Positions 36,740 to 49,138 of a stretch of DNA of 64,000 nucleotides are shown piece after piece. The notes under the pieces were generated by a model. That model made no database searches, had not been told where the DNA came from, and worked only from the letters and a program-made list of their open reading frames with translations. Source of the stretch: Branchiostoma floridae (taxonomy: Eukaryota; Chordata; Leptocardii; Amphioxiformes; Branchiostomatidae); NCBI RefSeq assembly GCF_000003815.2, contig NC_049992.1, forward strand, positions 12,889,650 to 12,953,649, written 5' to 3'. Position numbers and translations under genes: made by a program. Each line of letters opens with the position of its first letter. The first letter of the stretch is position 1.

Positions 36740-39700
36740 ATGGCGTCCTCTCCCCGGCCTTTCCCTTACAACACGTCCGTGACATCCCCGACGGTGCATG
36801 CGGAGGTCAGCGCAATCTTCCCCACGGACAACCCGTCCTCCTTCGGGGAGGAGAACGGCACAGTCTGTACCACCGGTGATTATCCTTACACCTACAACCA
36901 GACAGTCTTTATCTCCTCCATTGTCTCTGTCGTCATCTTGGGGATCATTGTCGGGAACTTCTTCGTCTGTACGTCGACGCTGACCCAGAGAAAGCTCCGG
37001 ACTGTCCACAACTGGTTCCTCACCTCTCTGGCCATAGCTGACCTCCTGGTAGGAGTCCTCATCATGCCCCTGGCCCTGGTGAACGAACTCCTGGGCTACT
37101 GGTACTTTGGGGAGGTTCTGTGCGAAGTGTTTCTGTCCACGGACATCTTCGTGTGCACGGCGTCCATCCTCAACCTGTGCGGCATCGCCATCGACCGTTA
37201 CTGGGCCGCCACCAACGCTACTGACCTGGCCGGGATCATGGAAAGAAGACGAGCTAAGGTCTCATTTTTTTAAGTTTTTGTTCCGTAGAAAAGTTTTTGC
37301 TGCTCATAGATGCTCATAGATATTCCAATGTCAAACTCTAACGTTGTTACTCCATTCTTCTCGAAATGACTAAAAACATTCTTTGAATTAGTAAAATTCA
37401 TCCGAACTACTTGAGTTTTCTATGGGAAAATCGCCCAAGATAAGGATTCACACCCAAAGACGTTTCTAGTGAAATTCCCAAACCCACTTATTGTGTAAAT
37501 ATAGCGCGTGGGGCAGTACATTAACCAGCGCCTTCAGAGAAGAAGTCAAACCCCAAAAATATAATCCCACTACTAGTAAGAACTAAAAACAACTGCACAC
37601 AGTTCAGATGCAGATCTGCCAGATTCAGTAATAGTATATTTCCTTTTATTGTATCATTGTTGAACGGATTTTAATGAATTTCCAAACAAATGTCTATGTC
37701 TCATACCCCAATTCAGCCTTATGGCTTCAATGGTATTTGCGTACGTTTCATCGCAAATAAACCAATCATTCATAACGCCAAAGATAGTACACGTATACGT
37801 ATCTTATAGTTGGTTAGACATTAGTAGTATATAGTCCATTACTTTTTCTTTTACATCTTTTTCTTTGATAATGTACATTCATAAAGCCATTGGCTTAGGG
37901 CAAATGAATATCATCATTTTCCGTGCACTTGTCATACTAATTCCCCACTTCTATCTGGAGAATATCCTAATAAGACAGAGGCTTTATTGAAATTATTTAC
38001 TGAGCTGCGGCCTAGCGGTTCATCCTCCCAATGAAATGAAATGTTCTACTCCATCCACTTTGGAACGTCTCCCGACCTTCGCCGCCCTGTTCATCAGCTT
38101 AACGACCATGGCTGTACTATAAAAGACCCCGATAAATGGATCTAGTGTAAAATGTCGCAGATAATCTGACTTGGAAGTCGTGCTGTATACCTGGTGTCCT
38201 CTGTACTGGCTTAGACAACATACCAAACAGCCACTCTTCAATACACTTAACTATTGGCGATAACGGATAGGACATGAAGGTTTAGCTGAACATGAAGCGT
38301 ATCCGGTTCCAATTTCTGATGTTTAAACAAGATCTCTCTGAAGCTAAACAAGTCCTCAGATAAACCAACAGTCGGCATCATACTGAGATAAGTTTTCTCT
38401 GCCTCTAGAAAATTTCAATGGGCGCCGCTGTGCTTTGATTCAAACTAACCAATAACAATGTCACACCATGGTATTTACTGTCTCATTGATCTATATTGCA
38501 GGGTATTTTGTTAAAAGGTTCTTTGTATACAACTAACAGCAGTGATTCGGCAGCCCTTGTTCCTACCTTCCTCGGGGCAATGCTGACTAATTCTACCGCT
38601 TCCATGACGAACCAAAACCTCGATAGCTGATTGTCATTAGCTGCGAAGAAAGAACTCTAATACTAAGTCAAATCACTGCTGGATCTAATGACGTCAACTA
38701 TTCAGAAACCAATATAAGTGTAAACGCTGTACACTACGCTGGCAAGTAGACCACTGTCCAAGGTTCTGGATTATGTGCTGTTTTTTTTTCAGATCATCTG
38801 TATGAAATCAAAGACAAATCGAATCAGAGCCAATCCTAAGGCTAGATCGGCCTCCACTATAGACATCAACATAAATTAGCAGTGCAGTGATCTCAGAGCC
38901 TTATCATGTTTAGCCAAAAAAATCATGTTTAGCCAAAAAAATCATGTTTAGCCAAAAAATCATGTTTAGCCAAAAAATCATGTTTAGCCAAACAAATCGA
39001 ATCAGAGCCAATCCTGACACTAGATCGGCCTCCGCTATAGACATCAACATGATTTTTAACAAACCTTTTTTTTATCAATTTTTCAAACACAAGGTACACA
39101 TGTAACAATCATACATAGAGCAATAATACTGAAAGGACATGTGGAACACACACACAAAAAAAAAACCAGAAAACAATGAGGAAAACTTTTAGCAGTGTAC
39201 ACATTTGGATATAACCCGATACGCCCGAAGATCGTGGATAATGTGACAGGGGTATTTTAATACCCCAAACGATTCCTCAGTTAAGAATTAGTGCGCACCC
39301 ATTAGAGATTGAAAGGGGTCGCTATAAAAAGCTACCTGTCCACGAGAGATTGTGTACATATTGCTCAATGAATGGCATGCAGTGTAGTCAGTGTCCATAC
39401 TATGAGGTTGAAAGAAACAGATTATTCCAAACAGCCGCCCCAATTAATATATATTTCACCGACCTTTTACAATCTAGAACATCACCAAAAGACTACGTTT
39501 TTACTTAATAACAAAACCCACGTATTTTCCAGTGTGTGGGACAGTTCATTCACCGCTGACTTCAAAGAAAAATTCAATGCTAGATAGCACCTTACTATTA
39601 ACTGTAACTAACTGGCTTCTACCGCACTAAGAACAGTAAAGCAGCAAGAACAGTAATGTTATAGCAGTGTTTCTAAATCTGGACGTTCTGCAACTGCACT

Positions 39701-42700
39701 GTGTGATCTTATCGACCTAAGTTCCCTGCCATGAAGGCTCTGACGTTTGGAAGGTAACTAGCTATGGTGAAAGTATTATTAGAGAAAGCTGAAGATTTCG
39801 TTATAGATTGTGCAGAGTTCTTCCAGAGATCAAGGCGTCTCTGGTACAGTGTGGTAGTGACATCTGACACACGCACAAGGCTAGGTCATAGCTAACATAG
39901 TTCTGACCTGGTTTGACTCTTCATTCTGTTTTGCTTCTATAAACGTGTACTGGGCAGCAGAGATGCCAGGATGCCACACAGGGCAGGCATATTCAAGCAG
40001 AGGCCCAATTGTCGACAATAAAGTTGATTGCAACATGGTTATCAAAGTCTGTAGAAAGAGGAGCGAGTAATCAATGTGCAGATTTACAAAAAATGTAATG
40101 CTCAAGTCTTTAGAAGTGCAAACATGTATCTACATGTTATGTAGAAAAAGCATACTAGTAAATGAAAGACAGAGAAACTCGGAGAAGCAGACCTAGTTGA
40201 CCTAGATCTGGAAAGCCGCTTTGCAAGATGATAATTATGACCATCAATTACTTCAGAAATATCTTACAGTTACACTAATAATGAGGCCCAGTTACTCAAT
40301 GACGAGTGACATGTTTGTCATATCGGTACCCCAGAGATCCAATTAGCCCACCAGACTGAACCCCCTCCCAGAAGAAGGGGCAATTAGCCATTGAAAGCGA
40401 GAGACCGTTGTAAAGGTGACAAGGCCAGGCTTTTGATTTGATTGTTCAAAGAAAGTGAATAAGTACTGTCCTCTCACGATAAGCCAGGCCCTCTTTGAAA
40501 TCAGCCCTATTCGGGACTATATATTATATATACCATATGTATCCATGATTGATGAGAAAATCCATAAAAAACTGTATAATCACGTTAACTACATGTACTA
40601 GTATATGTTTACACCTATTGCAAGGATCATCCGATTTCCATAGGCATAGCAGAAACTGATGTGTTGATCACTACGTAGTCGTAGAATGCCTACTGGCTCC
40701 GTGTTGTTATATGTAATCATTGTTCACGACACACACAAAATATGATTTTCTAACGTTAGTATCAATGAAATCATTAGGCTAAATCACAGCGGTATATTAA
40801 TCCACATTTCCTCGAAGTGTCTAGTAGAGACAGAAATGCATTGAGATTGACACCATTTAAATCTGCATAATCTTAAACAACAAGCAATGCTTGAGAAATA
40901 GTTGAGGAATTTGTCATTTCATCACATTAACCTCCATGAAACTGTAGGTACATGTATTGATACGCTTTGTTTCTTTGATGTATGCCGGGAAAGGTAGCCT
41001 GCCGAGGAAGGGGGTTTACCATGGAAGGGAGTATGCCCCGCCTCGAGGCGTTGAAAATCGCGAACCAGCGCCACCCCCATGAAATAAATAATAATAAATT
41101 TATTGCAAATTCTTACCCGAGGACTGATTGCAGGTGACAAAAAAAAAGGACAGACAAATAATGGTAAGCACTAAAACGGTATACTGGTAGTAAGCAACTA
41201 TTCTAGTCCATCTTAAAGATGTAACTTATTGGCTTCTTTTTCTGAGACAGTGGAAGACGAAAGATCCCACTTTTTCCGTCATGTGTGAATAAAAGCCAGC
41301 ACTCAAAGTTTGCTACAGAGGCTAATCAGACCTGTGGTTTCGTGTTTCCGACAGCGGCCATCACCTATGCTTTGTGCTCTAACGCCCTGTACTTCCCGCA
41401 GTGGGCTAATTGCCAGTTTCTGCATTAGTGGTTCGAACTGTTGACGTCAAACCTCATTTCACACGGTTCGGGGTTGTAAAAGAGGATCCTTTGTGACATT
41501 CGCTTGGCAGATTCAGCATGTAAACAACACCAGTTTGACAACACATTCAATTGGTTATGTTTTTGTTTAGACGTTACCATCCATTCCTTCAATTATTCAT
41601 CAAACCATTCACTCATTCATTCATTCGTTCATTCATTCATTCATTCACTCATTCATGGTAGAGGAATAAATCATGAGAACATAAGTTATGTGTATCTCCA
41701 TAATAATCAATTAAAAAAGGTGGCTACGGTGGCAACAAGAGTTCGGAGACCTCATACCTCCATGAAATATTCTGATTATGCAAATGCCTTGCATATCTGC
41801 ATAATTTATGCTTGGTTATATACACCTTTGCATAACTTACAGAGGTCACAATGTTGACCATCATTTACTAAATTTACTACATGGATTAGGACACATTCAC
41901 ATTAATTATGCAAATTAGGGACTTACTTGCATAATTGGTATCTGCTAATATTCCACCTGTCACAAATTACATATGTTACATGTATTTGAGTCCTATAATG
42001 AAAAATACTGGAAATATAGAATTTCCTCATGAAAGATGCAAATTAAGTCCAGATTTGCATAATTTGCACTTCATTATGTACATCTCTGCCAAACATACCC
42101 ACATGCTAAATATCATAGAAATTCATCGTTCCTATGTTCTGTTATGCTCCTTGGACGATTTTGACAAAATTGCCGCTGCAGTTCCAGAGCAAGCCGCTAG
42201 AGGGCCCAAACCTATATACCCTTTTCCTCACTTCAGAAGCTATCTGCCACCAAGAAATCAAGACCATAGCATGTTCAGGTCAAAAGATGCAAAAAATCGA
42301 AGTTCTGCTGCAGTACCAAGGTCACACACCGGGGGGCCCAAAATCGACCTTGAACTTTGTCTTCCAAACACCTACCAACATACCAAATATCCTTACAATC
42401 CAATTAGAAGTTCAAAAGTTATGCTGGCCACAAATATGCGGACACACACACAGACAGACAAACACACAGACACACACACACACACAGATACACCAAAAAC
42501 TATACCTCCATTTTTCATGGAGGTAATAACTGTTCCTATTTGTGATCTCTTTTCTAAGTCGGGGATAGAGACCAGTTTCCTAATGATTCAAAGTCTTTTC
42601 AAAGATACATATCTCCTTTAAGTTTATCCCTCTCTGCTCTAATCATTTCTAAATTCAATTCAGATTGCGATCGCGGTGGTGTGGTTCCTGGCGTTCCTGA

Positions 42701-44465
42701 TCAGCGTGCCGCCTCTGTTCGGGTGGAAGGACGGGACCCCCTGGGACCCCGCCTGTCCGCAGTGCCGGTACAGCTCTGATGTAGGCTACGTGCTGTTCTC
42801 CACTTCCGGTATTTGAAGTCCAATTATTACTTTAGAATGTTATATTGTAATCTTTCTCCATGTTTTTTTTATAGATTAGATTGATCACAGAACGATTTTA
42901 ATACTTATTCAAATATTTCATATGGAATTTAGTTAGTCACAGTTAATTGATTGATTGATTGGAAATGAAGATAATTCTTAGATTCATGCTTAGAAGATTA
43001 CAATAGACTTCTCGATGCGCCTTCCTGTATTATATTATTGTATACGGCAATTTAGTCTTCTAACTACCGTCTTGTACTTTATGTGAGTTGTTGTTTACTT
43101 CCTGGCGACTACAGCAGAGGATGCCGCATACGAGAGGGAGAACTCTGCTGTAGTCTCCAGGAAGTAATTTTATTGGCACAGTACGTTTACTACTGATTTT
43201 TGCATAAAGGACTAGAAAATAACTAGCCTAAGTACTATCCTATTTCTACCAGGGCTCCTTACACTCGCTACCCTAAAAAAAGCATGGGAACGGTTAGGCC
43301 TGTAGCGAGTGTAAGAAGCCCCGGTACGGTAGAAATAGGATGCATGCAGGCTAGAAAATATCGCTGATGGATCAAGATGAGTAACTATGTACAAGTACTA
43401 GAAACACTGCGCCTCGATCTGAGCGTACATTGCACAGTGTATTTTGTTGCTCGAAATTTGAATGAAAACGTTGTTCGATTTCATTTTACAGGATCTTTCG
43501 TCGCCCCTCTGGTTTTCATAACGATTGCCTACGCTAACGTTTACCTCGCCGTGACCAGACGACTCATGAAAAAGTCTCCCCGCCAGAAACCAACACCTGC
43601 CGCCAAGGAAGGCGCCCAGAACACCCCGGCCATAACAGTAGAACTGGCAACCCGTTCAGAAGAAAATTGCGACCAAAAAAACGGCAAAATCAAACCTTCT
43701 GTCTCCTTTGAGACCAAAGTAAAGTCTGTGTCTGGAAGCAGTAGCACCGACCTCAAGTCGTCTCCACTACGCCGCAGCTACAGCCTCGACACGGTGCTAG
43801 CATCGCCAGCTGATCTCATCTCTTCTCGTCCGCGTATATCGGAGTGGTTTTCTAGCCTTGCAATCTCTGACATTGCACTGACCATTCAGGCCGACACTGC
43901 CACAAATGCTGAGCAAGCCAACGCACACGAGCGGTCGGGCACACTGAACCGGCAAGACGAAGCGTCCGAAAATGAAATGCTGTCATCGCGCAAGGAGAGT
44001 GGAAGTCAGCATGAGGACGAGTCCTCTCCTCAAGAGCCCTGCCACTGTCTCAAGTCGGACAGCCAAGACGATCCCTCCGCAGCAGCTGATGCCCAAAACA
44101 AGGACGTCAAACAGATTCCTTTTCGTCGTCACAAATCAAGCAGAAGATCGGTTATGGCAGAGATGAGAGGTCACCTCCAGAACAGAGAGCGCTTTCTGAA
44201 GAGGAAAGAGAGGCGGTTGACCTTGATCTTGGGGATCGTCATCGCGGCGTTCGTGGTGTGCTGGCTGCCGTTCTTCGTCACCTACGTCACCGTCACCGTG
44301 TGCGAGACCTGCGTGGTCTCTGACGTCATGTTCAAGGTGTTCGTGTGGCTGGGGTACTGCAACTCTGCCGTCAACCCCGTCATCTACACCATCTTCAACA
44401 AGGACTTTGTCGCCATATTTGGGGCTGTCAGAAAGGCCATGTGCGCCGGAGGGGCTTGTCATTGA
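36740..44465 (+). CDS. Class A aminergic GPCR (alpha2-adrenergic / tyramine-octopamine / dopamine-like)
   Basis: Coding exons 36740-37258, 42664-42808 and 43492-44465 join in frame to 545 aa. The N terminus has possible N-glycosylation sites (NTS, NGT). TM1-TM3 follow, with amine-anchoring D135 (3.32) and D152-R153-Y154 at the end of TM3 (AIDRYWA). TM5 reads FSTSGSFVAP, giving S5.42, T5.43 and S5.46, the pattern for catechol or phenol hydroxyls. Intracellular loop 3 is very long (~residues 248-460), acidic and Ser-rich. TM6 has CWLPFF and TM7 has GYCNSAVNPVIYTIFNKDF. A short tail ending in Cys-containing CAGGACH, with long loop 3, suggests Gi-type coupling (inference). TM7 is closest to alpha2/tyramine receptors, while TM3 wording (CTASILNLC) is dopamine-like. 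The ligand is not settled. The start ATG has a good context (accATGg). Confidence 0.9.
38813..39052. repeat. 18-19-bp tandem repeat flanked by a duplicated 57-bp segment, GPCR intron 1
   Basis: Five copies of tcatgtttagccaaaaaa lie at 38903-38995. On both sides stand copies of a segment starting caaatcgaatcagagccaat and ending atagacatcaacat (38813-38873 and 38992-39050). The structure looks like a duplication whose junction expanded as a minisatellite. Confidence 0.85.
39240..39610 (+). mobile_element. LINE C-terminal fragment in GPCR intron 1
   Basis: The plus-strand frame reads QLRISAHPLEIERGRYKKLP then ERLCTYCS, and CPYYEVERNRLF. This is the same motif order as other LINE C termini in this window (LRIS...GR...CPFC...CP.Y). 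A stop follows at about 39506. It is a degraded fragment of a different LINE family. Confidence 0.75.
39880..40105 (-). mobile_element. LINE RT thumb-region fragment in GPCR intron 1
   Basis: The minus-strand frame includes GPLLEYACPVWHPGISAAQ, a conserved LINE phrase downstream of the RT palm (usual pattern RP.LEYA.PVW...). No other RT motif is present. Short, dead fragment. Confidence 0.7.
41085..41292 (-). mobile_element. LINE 3' end, same family as 22459-22823
   Basis: On the minus strand, the tail reads TEKVGSFVFHCLRKRSQ before a stop. The 3' UTR resembles 22680-22823 (gtgcttaccattatttgt-like, gcaataaatttattattatt tail). It is inserted in GPCR intron 1. Confidence 0.8.
41755..42528. mobile_element. 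Non-autonomous TIR element ending in a CA-rich microsatellite, GPCR intron 1
   Basis: The left end tacctccatgaaatat and the right end tttcatggaggtaata are inverted repeats. Inside are repeated words (ttgcataattt, atgcaaatt). Just before the right terminus stands an ACACACAGACAGACA-type run (42441-42490). A related right end is found at 44540-44700. Long open frames across this element (42134-42526, 41935-42621) are not supported as genes. Confidence 0.65.
43095..43167. mobile_element. Short foldback element in GPCR intron 2
   Basis: The arms ttacttcctggcgactacag and ctgtagtctccaggaagtaa are inverted repeats of ~25 bases around a ~24-base loop. Confidence 0.75.
43223..43355. mobile_element. 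Foldback MITE in GPCR intron 2
   Basis: The left arm (atcctatttctacc, cttacactcgctac) pairs with the right arm (gtagcgagtgtaag, ggtagaaataggat) with small mismatches. Outer ctagcct/aggctag extend the arms. It lies ~135 bp before GPCR exon 3. Confidence 0.75.
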
Positions 44466-44480
44466 GAACCAAAGTCATGG

Positions 44481-44536
44481 CCACTGCGATTCAACTCTAG
44501 AGTTGAATCGCAGTGGGCATCCTGAGATCTCAGGAT
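44481..44536. repeat. Two adjacent perfect palindromes in the GPCR 3' UTR
   Basis: Bases 44481-44516 form a perfect 36-bp palindrome with zero spacer (centre ctctagag, ends ccactgcgat/atcgcagtgg). Bases 44519-44536 form a second perfect 18-bp palindrome (atcctgagatctcaggat). The first starts 16 bases after the stop codon. In RNA they would make two strong hairpins. Confidence 0.95.
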
Positions 44537-44539
44537 TCT

Positions 44540-44610
<71 letters not shown>

Positions 44611-44710
44611 GGCAGACAGAGACACAGAGACACAGACAGAGAAACAGAGACATAGAGACACGGAGAGAGAGACCCCAAAACAGTACCTCCATTTTAGTCG
44701 GGTCATATCC
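44540..44710. repeat. GA / GACA microsatellite with TIR-element end
   Basis: (GA)n at 44543-44571 is followed by (GACA)n to about 44620. The stretch ends in accccaaaacagtacctcca, which resembles the right end of the element at 41755-42528. The overlapping open frames are low-complexity artefacts. Confidence 0.8.
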
Positions 44711-46827
44711 AAATTGCTGTCACATATAAATCGTCATAAGTAGACGTAAACCTCTAGAAAATGTACCAAAGGAACAAAAATATTCTGTGAACATAAACAT
44801 GTAATCAGTATGGGATCAAAAATTGGTGACAGCTTTATTCCGGTTCCGTTTAGAAAAATGTTAATGTTACCCACCTTTTTCAACATGAGACGAAGTCGGG
44901 ATGTTTTCACCGACGTCCAAATTTCTTGATCATCACATTCTTAGATCCTACACAAATGTATCTTTTGCATCAGTTATACATTTTCCCTTTTCCTATTTTT
45001 TTCTGACTATAGTTGGTCTTCGTTGTTTTTGTCCGTTGTAGAAATCAAACATGAATCAGAACCATCTGCATTTCACAAGCAGGAGTTCACTAGAGCATTA
45101 CATCCGGTCGTGAGGCTTTTTTAAATAGTTTTTCGTCGTTCCGTGACTTTAATTGTCTGTCCGGTACATATCACTGATAGGCCCGGACGTTGTTCCCTCG
45201 GGAATTTATAGCTTCAGTATAGTCTATATGCCATTTAGCATCAAGTTTTACAGAGATAAAAACTGTTATATTTTTGCAAACGAGACTTTTTTCTCAAACC
45301 CTTTACCATCAAGTGCTCCAGATGAATAATACATCAGCAGATGTTGACGGAAAAACGGACCGTCATGGTTAGTACAGTTAGAAGAGTCGTGACAGCTTAC
45401 CGCGCCTTATACGGGAACATGGTTCGGTGGTTCTTACAGGAGTGTTGTACTAGAAAGGTTGTCTGTTTATAGACACTGACGATCGCGCAGCTTCAGATGC
45501 AATTAGAGCCACGATGATTGACAGCAAGTTCTGACTATTGAAGCGAACAGCCAGGACACTCTCGGCGCTTTGTCGTCAAATTCTGTCATAAATACATGCT
45601 GAGAAACCGATTATCTGTTATGATGTAGACCTTTGCGTCTATGATCATTAGCCAAAGGGAAAAGACCAAAACATTACTCATAATATCTGGGAGGAAAGTG
45701 TTTTTTTGCTCTTTGTACAATTGCGGTTTGGAATCTATTCATAGAATTTGACGACGGTTTTTATCCTAATTGATGGTTTTACTTAGCAGAGAATATACAG
45801 TGGATTGTCAAACATGCTGTCATTGTGATTCAATTACAATGTGTACGCGGTTGACTTACTCTTGTACAGATGCTATGACTGCATCAGTCGCTATACACAA
45901 AGAGCCCATTCCAAGTCACCGAGAGGGTGTTCTTAAACAATCTTTGTAAGAAGTTTTAATTATTTTGAATGAAAGGATATCCAAACTCTACACATAAAAT
46001 ACATAAAGAATTGAAAAGAATTGTAAACGACAATGACAGTCCTCTGTGAATTGGAATGTACAGTCACCAGTCACAGCAGAAAATAAGTCATGGGTGGAAT
46101 TATTAATATTGTTCTTTATGGACTTTATCTAGCATTACCTTTGCGTAGATGATTGTGTAAGTGTACGTATGTTTCTATTCTACTATGTGGTTCAGTTTCG
46201 TATGGAGTATTTAAAAAAGTTGAGTTCTTTGTGAAATATGTACAGTACCTGTTGATATCAAAGGCAGTAGTATCGAGCCATGTCAAAGACAAACCACTGT
46301 TTCACCAAACAAATGATATTTTTGGAAAAAGAAAATATTTCTATAACATTAGGTAGATTCGACACATTGTCCAATTTTATACTCAATGTACAAACCATAT
46401 TTCTTAAAATGATCTATGAATCTCGAAAACGCTTTTTAATATAGCGAAGGACGTACCCAAAACTGCAAATCAAACATTTCCAATATTTTCAACAAACATT
46501 ACGAAAGCAATCGTGCGATTTCATCTACAGGTATGAAAAAGTGCCTGTTATGGAGATTTCACTAAAAAAACTTTGTAACCTCCTTCTGGAAGGCAGAAAC
46601 TCTAATTTATTCAGTTACTCCAGTAATGATTATCAAACCAGTGGATGTGAAATCACTGCCTTCCTGTTTGAATAACTACGTTTGAAAGTTGCATGTCAAA
46701 CTGTATGTGATTTGTTTACTGATGAACGGTTCATCGTTCGTATATCTGTCTAGTTCAGTAAATGCTGTGCATGTGTCATTGTCACTTGTGATGATATTGG
46801 AAACCAGGCTAAGCCATTTAAACAATG
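44711..46827. other. Intergenic; no gene supported
   Basis: This is AT-rich sequence without a supported coding frame or a clear repeat. A short word at 45344-45361 (ttgacggaaaaacggac) matches one inside the TIR element at 21171-21517 and is probably an element remnant. Confidence 0.4.
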
Positions 46828-47366
46828 TTAAAGGGACATAATGTAAAATCAAAGTCACTGTTTTCAGTCATTTCTCTACATAATGAGTTGAGTCTACCTT
46901 ATTACACTGCACAGCAATATTTACAACGTATGGATACGACTTTGTTGTGCCGTGAGGATGTCTTGAAATATGTGCACTTCCCTCCGCCGCTTGAGTCGTC
47001 CGCCATTTTATTCAACTCGCCGGCGAGCCAAAGTGCGCTTTAGAACGCGTTCGGTGGTTCGCTCGAATCATTACTGAGGTTTGTTGAAAGTCCCGCTACG
47101 CTCCGAAGATCTGCCACCGCAACGGTCGATGAAACNNNNNNNNNNNNNNNNNNNNNNNNNNNNNNNNNNNNNNNNNNNNNNNNNNNNNNNNNNNNNNNNN
47201 NNNNNNNNNNNNNNNNNNNNNNNNNNNNNNNNNNNAGTCTACCACACTAGTGATAAAATGACGCAGATAAGTTAGAAATAAGTTGCAAATGTCAATCTGA
47301 ATGGAGATTTTCAAGTTCAGAACATTTGAAATTTTGGCGCCATATTTCTACATTATGTCCCTTTAA
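46828..47366. mobile_element. TIR-bounded element containing the assembly gap
   Basis: The ends ttaaagggacataatgta and tacattatgtccctttaa are perfect 18-base inverted repeats. Between them lie unrelated AT-rich sequence, a GC-rich patch (46980-47135) and 100 undetermined bases. The element resembles a non-autonomous DNA transposon. Its true length is unknown because of the gap. Confidence 0.75.
47136..47235. other. Assembly gap (100 N)
   Basis: Exactly 100 undetermined bases. The round number suggests a placeholder gap of unknown real size. Confidence 0.98.
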
Positions 47367-49138
47367 TGAGTCACTGCAAATGATAAAATTGCTCTAACGT
47401 AGAACTACATGGAATCGCACCGTGTTCCCAGGGCCCATACAGGCCAGCTCTTTGGCACTAGGTCTGAAAACACACACAGTGAAATTTGAACCAACCTGAA
47501 AGAACATTTCAGCAAGATGGCTGTTTCATTTCATTTCATTTCTGTGAATACAATTCAGATAGAAAACATCGCATGAGCTTTATTGGCCAGGCGGGGATAG
47601 GAGCTTACATTGCCGAGGAATCCCAGCCTACAGGCCTACGTAGGACAGACTGGTGACCAATGATCAAAGTATTGTTTGCCCTTGTTAGGTGATTAGCACG
47701 GTGATGTTAAAGTTTGATTATGATGTTACAACAAAGAACATTCAATAAAGATTCTGTCATTGCTGTTGAGAAAAGACTCGATGGTGATTTCTGTGTATAA
47801 TACATGTCTTCACCAAACAATTTCTTTCAGATATATCCACATTCACAACTATTCTGTGTCTCATGATCACGTCAAGGAGGGAGCTAGTGTCAGACGTAGG
47901 TATCAAACACCGGATCATCCGGGGAAAGGGTTGTGCATTAATTCCAAGAAGCTTTGATTTCTGTATCAAAGTGACTTGATAATTTGATATAGTCAAAACC
48001 ACACTACCGGCTTGAGATGAATGCCGTACAAGGCAATGGCTGCATTTGTAAATCTCCACCGATCACTTTTCAGAGCGGGCTGTTTGTCCTCGGCCTCGTT
48101 GATATTCAAATCTTTCCAATTTCAGTCCCTATACAATAATTGTCGGCAACAGTCTCCACTGCACCTGATGCTTGAAACATCAGAGGCGAATTGAATCCCC
48201 TCTTTGACATTTCACTTCAATGCTATAATAAAAGGCGATGGTTGTAGCTGAAGGTGAGTCAAGCCTTCGTACGCGTGTTGATTACTCGAGTACCGAACAC
48301 GCCAAGTTATTTTCAGAACGACTGAGGCCGAGGTGATGCCTTTATAACAAACTACTCACCAGCCAAGGACACTATTTTCTTTTGTTTGTTTTGTACTGCT
48401 CTCACTATTGCACGTACATCGGAAGTTGGTGAATTGTGTCCCGCAATTTTACCACAGTGTAATTTTCATCGGTTGACCGAACTTCATCAGTTGTGATGAA
48501 GCTTTGCACTTTCAGTGATGAGTTACCACATCTGTAAAGTGTAGTGGTCCTACCAATGACGCTATATAAGATTCATATAAAGCCCTTGGTCCTACAAATT
48601 ATATCAGTGAAGTAATCAAGAAGTTAATTACTAAACGAGGCAAATAGCGAAAACAATCAAACCAAACAAAAGCCAGGACCATATCAGAATTATTGAATGT
48701 TCGAACCCTTTATCTTTGTGATTCACTGACTTTGGTTGCTGCACTCACATCATCACGCACTAGTAGCAGATTCAGACTTTGAATTATGCAGCTTGGCAGA
48801 AGCCCTAAGACTTGAATTTTGTCGAGATTTGAACCAATAAGTTTCTAATCGAAGAGGAGGATTGCCAAACTGTGGCTCACTAATTATAAAAATAACGTTA
48901 CACATGTACAAATCCAGACTTGAAGGTAGGCAGCATGGAAGCAGCCCTGGTTCTGGTCATAGGTTGAGGAATCTGTGTTCGTATGAGGGCGGTAAGATTC
49001 ATACATTTGTGCTTGTGTTGATTTGCCCAGACCGTTCCTGAGCAAAAGCGTGTGGGAACGCCACCTGTCGTTACTGCTATATAACGCATGCAATTGGAGA
49101 AACCTCAGTGTGAGACCATCACTACTTTGATGGTCAAC
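47367..49138. other. Intergenic region upstream of MRPL42; no gene supported
   Basis: No coding sequence or strong repeat was recognised. The MRPL42 promoter is expected in the last few hundred bases, but no motif was convincing. Confidence 0.4.

Noticed and set aside
36734-37009. Antisense 91-residue open frame over GPCR exon 1
   Set aside because: Shadow of the GPCR coding strand; composition is explained by codon bias of the real frame.
38903-38995. CRISPR-like direct repeats
   Set aside because: Contiguous 18-19-bp units without unique spacers, in an animal intron; an ordinary minisatellite.
41504-42621. Open frames of 117-228 residues rich in His-Ser or Thr-His runs
   Set aside because: They translate simple repeats (attcattcattc, acacacag) and a TIR element within GPCR intron 1; no domain is present.
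44459-44743. Ser/Leu-rich and Arg/Glu-rich open frames
   Set aside because: Translations of GA and GACA microsatellites.
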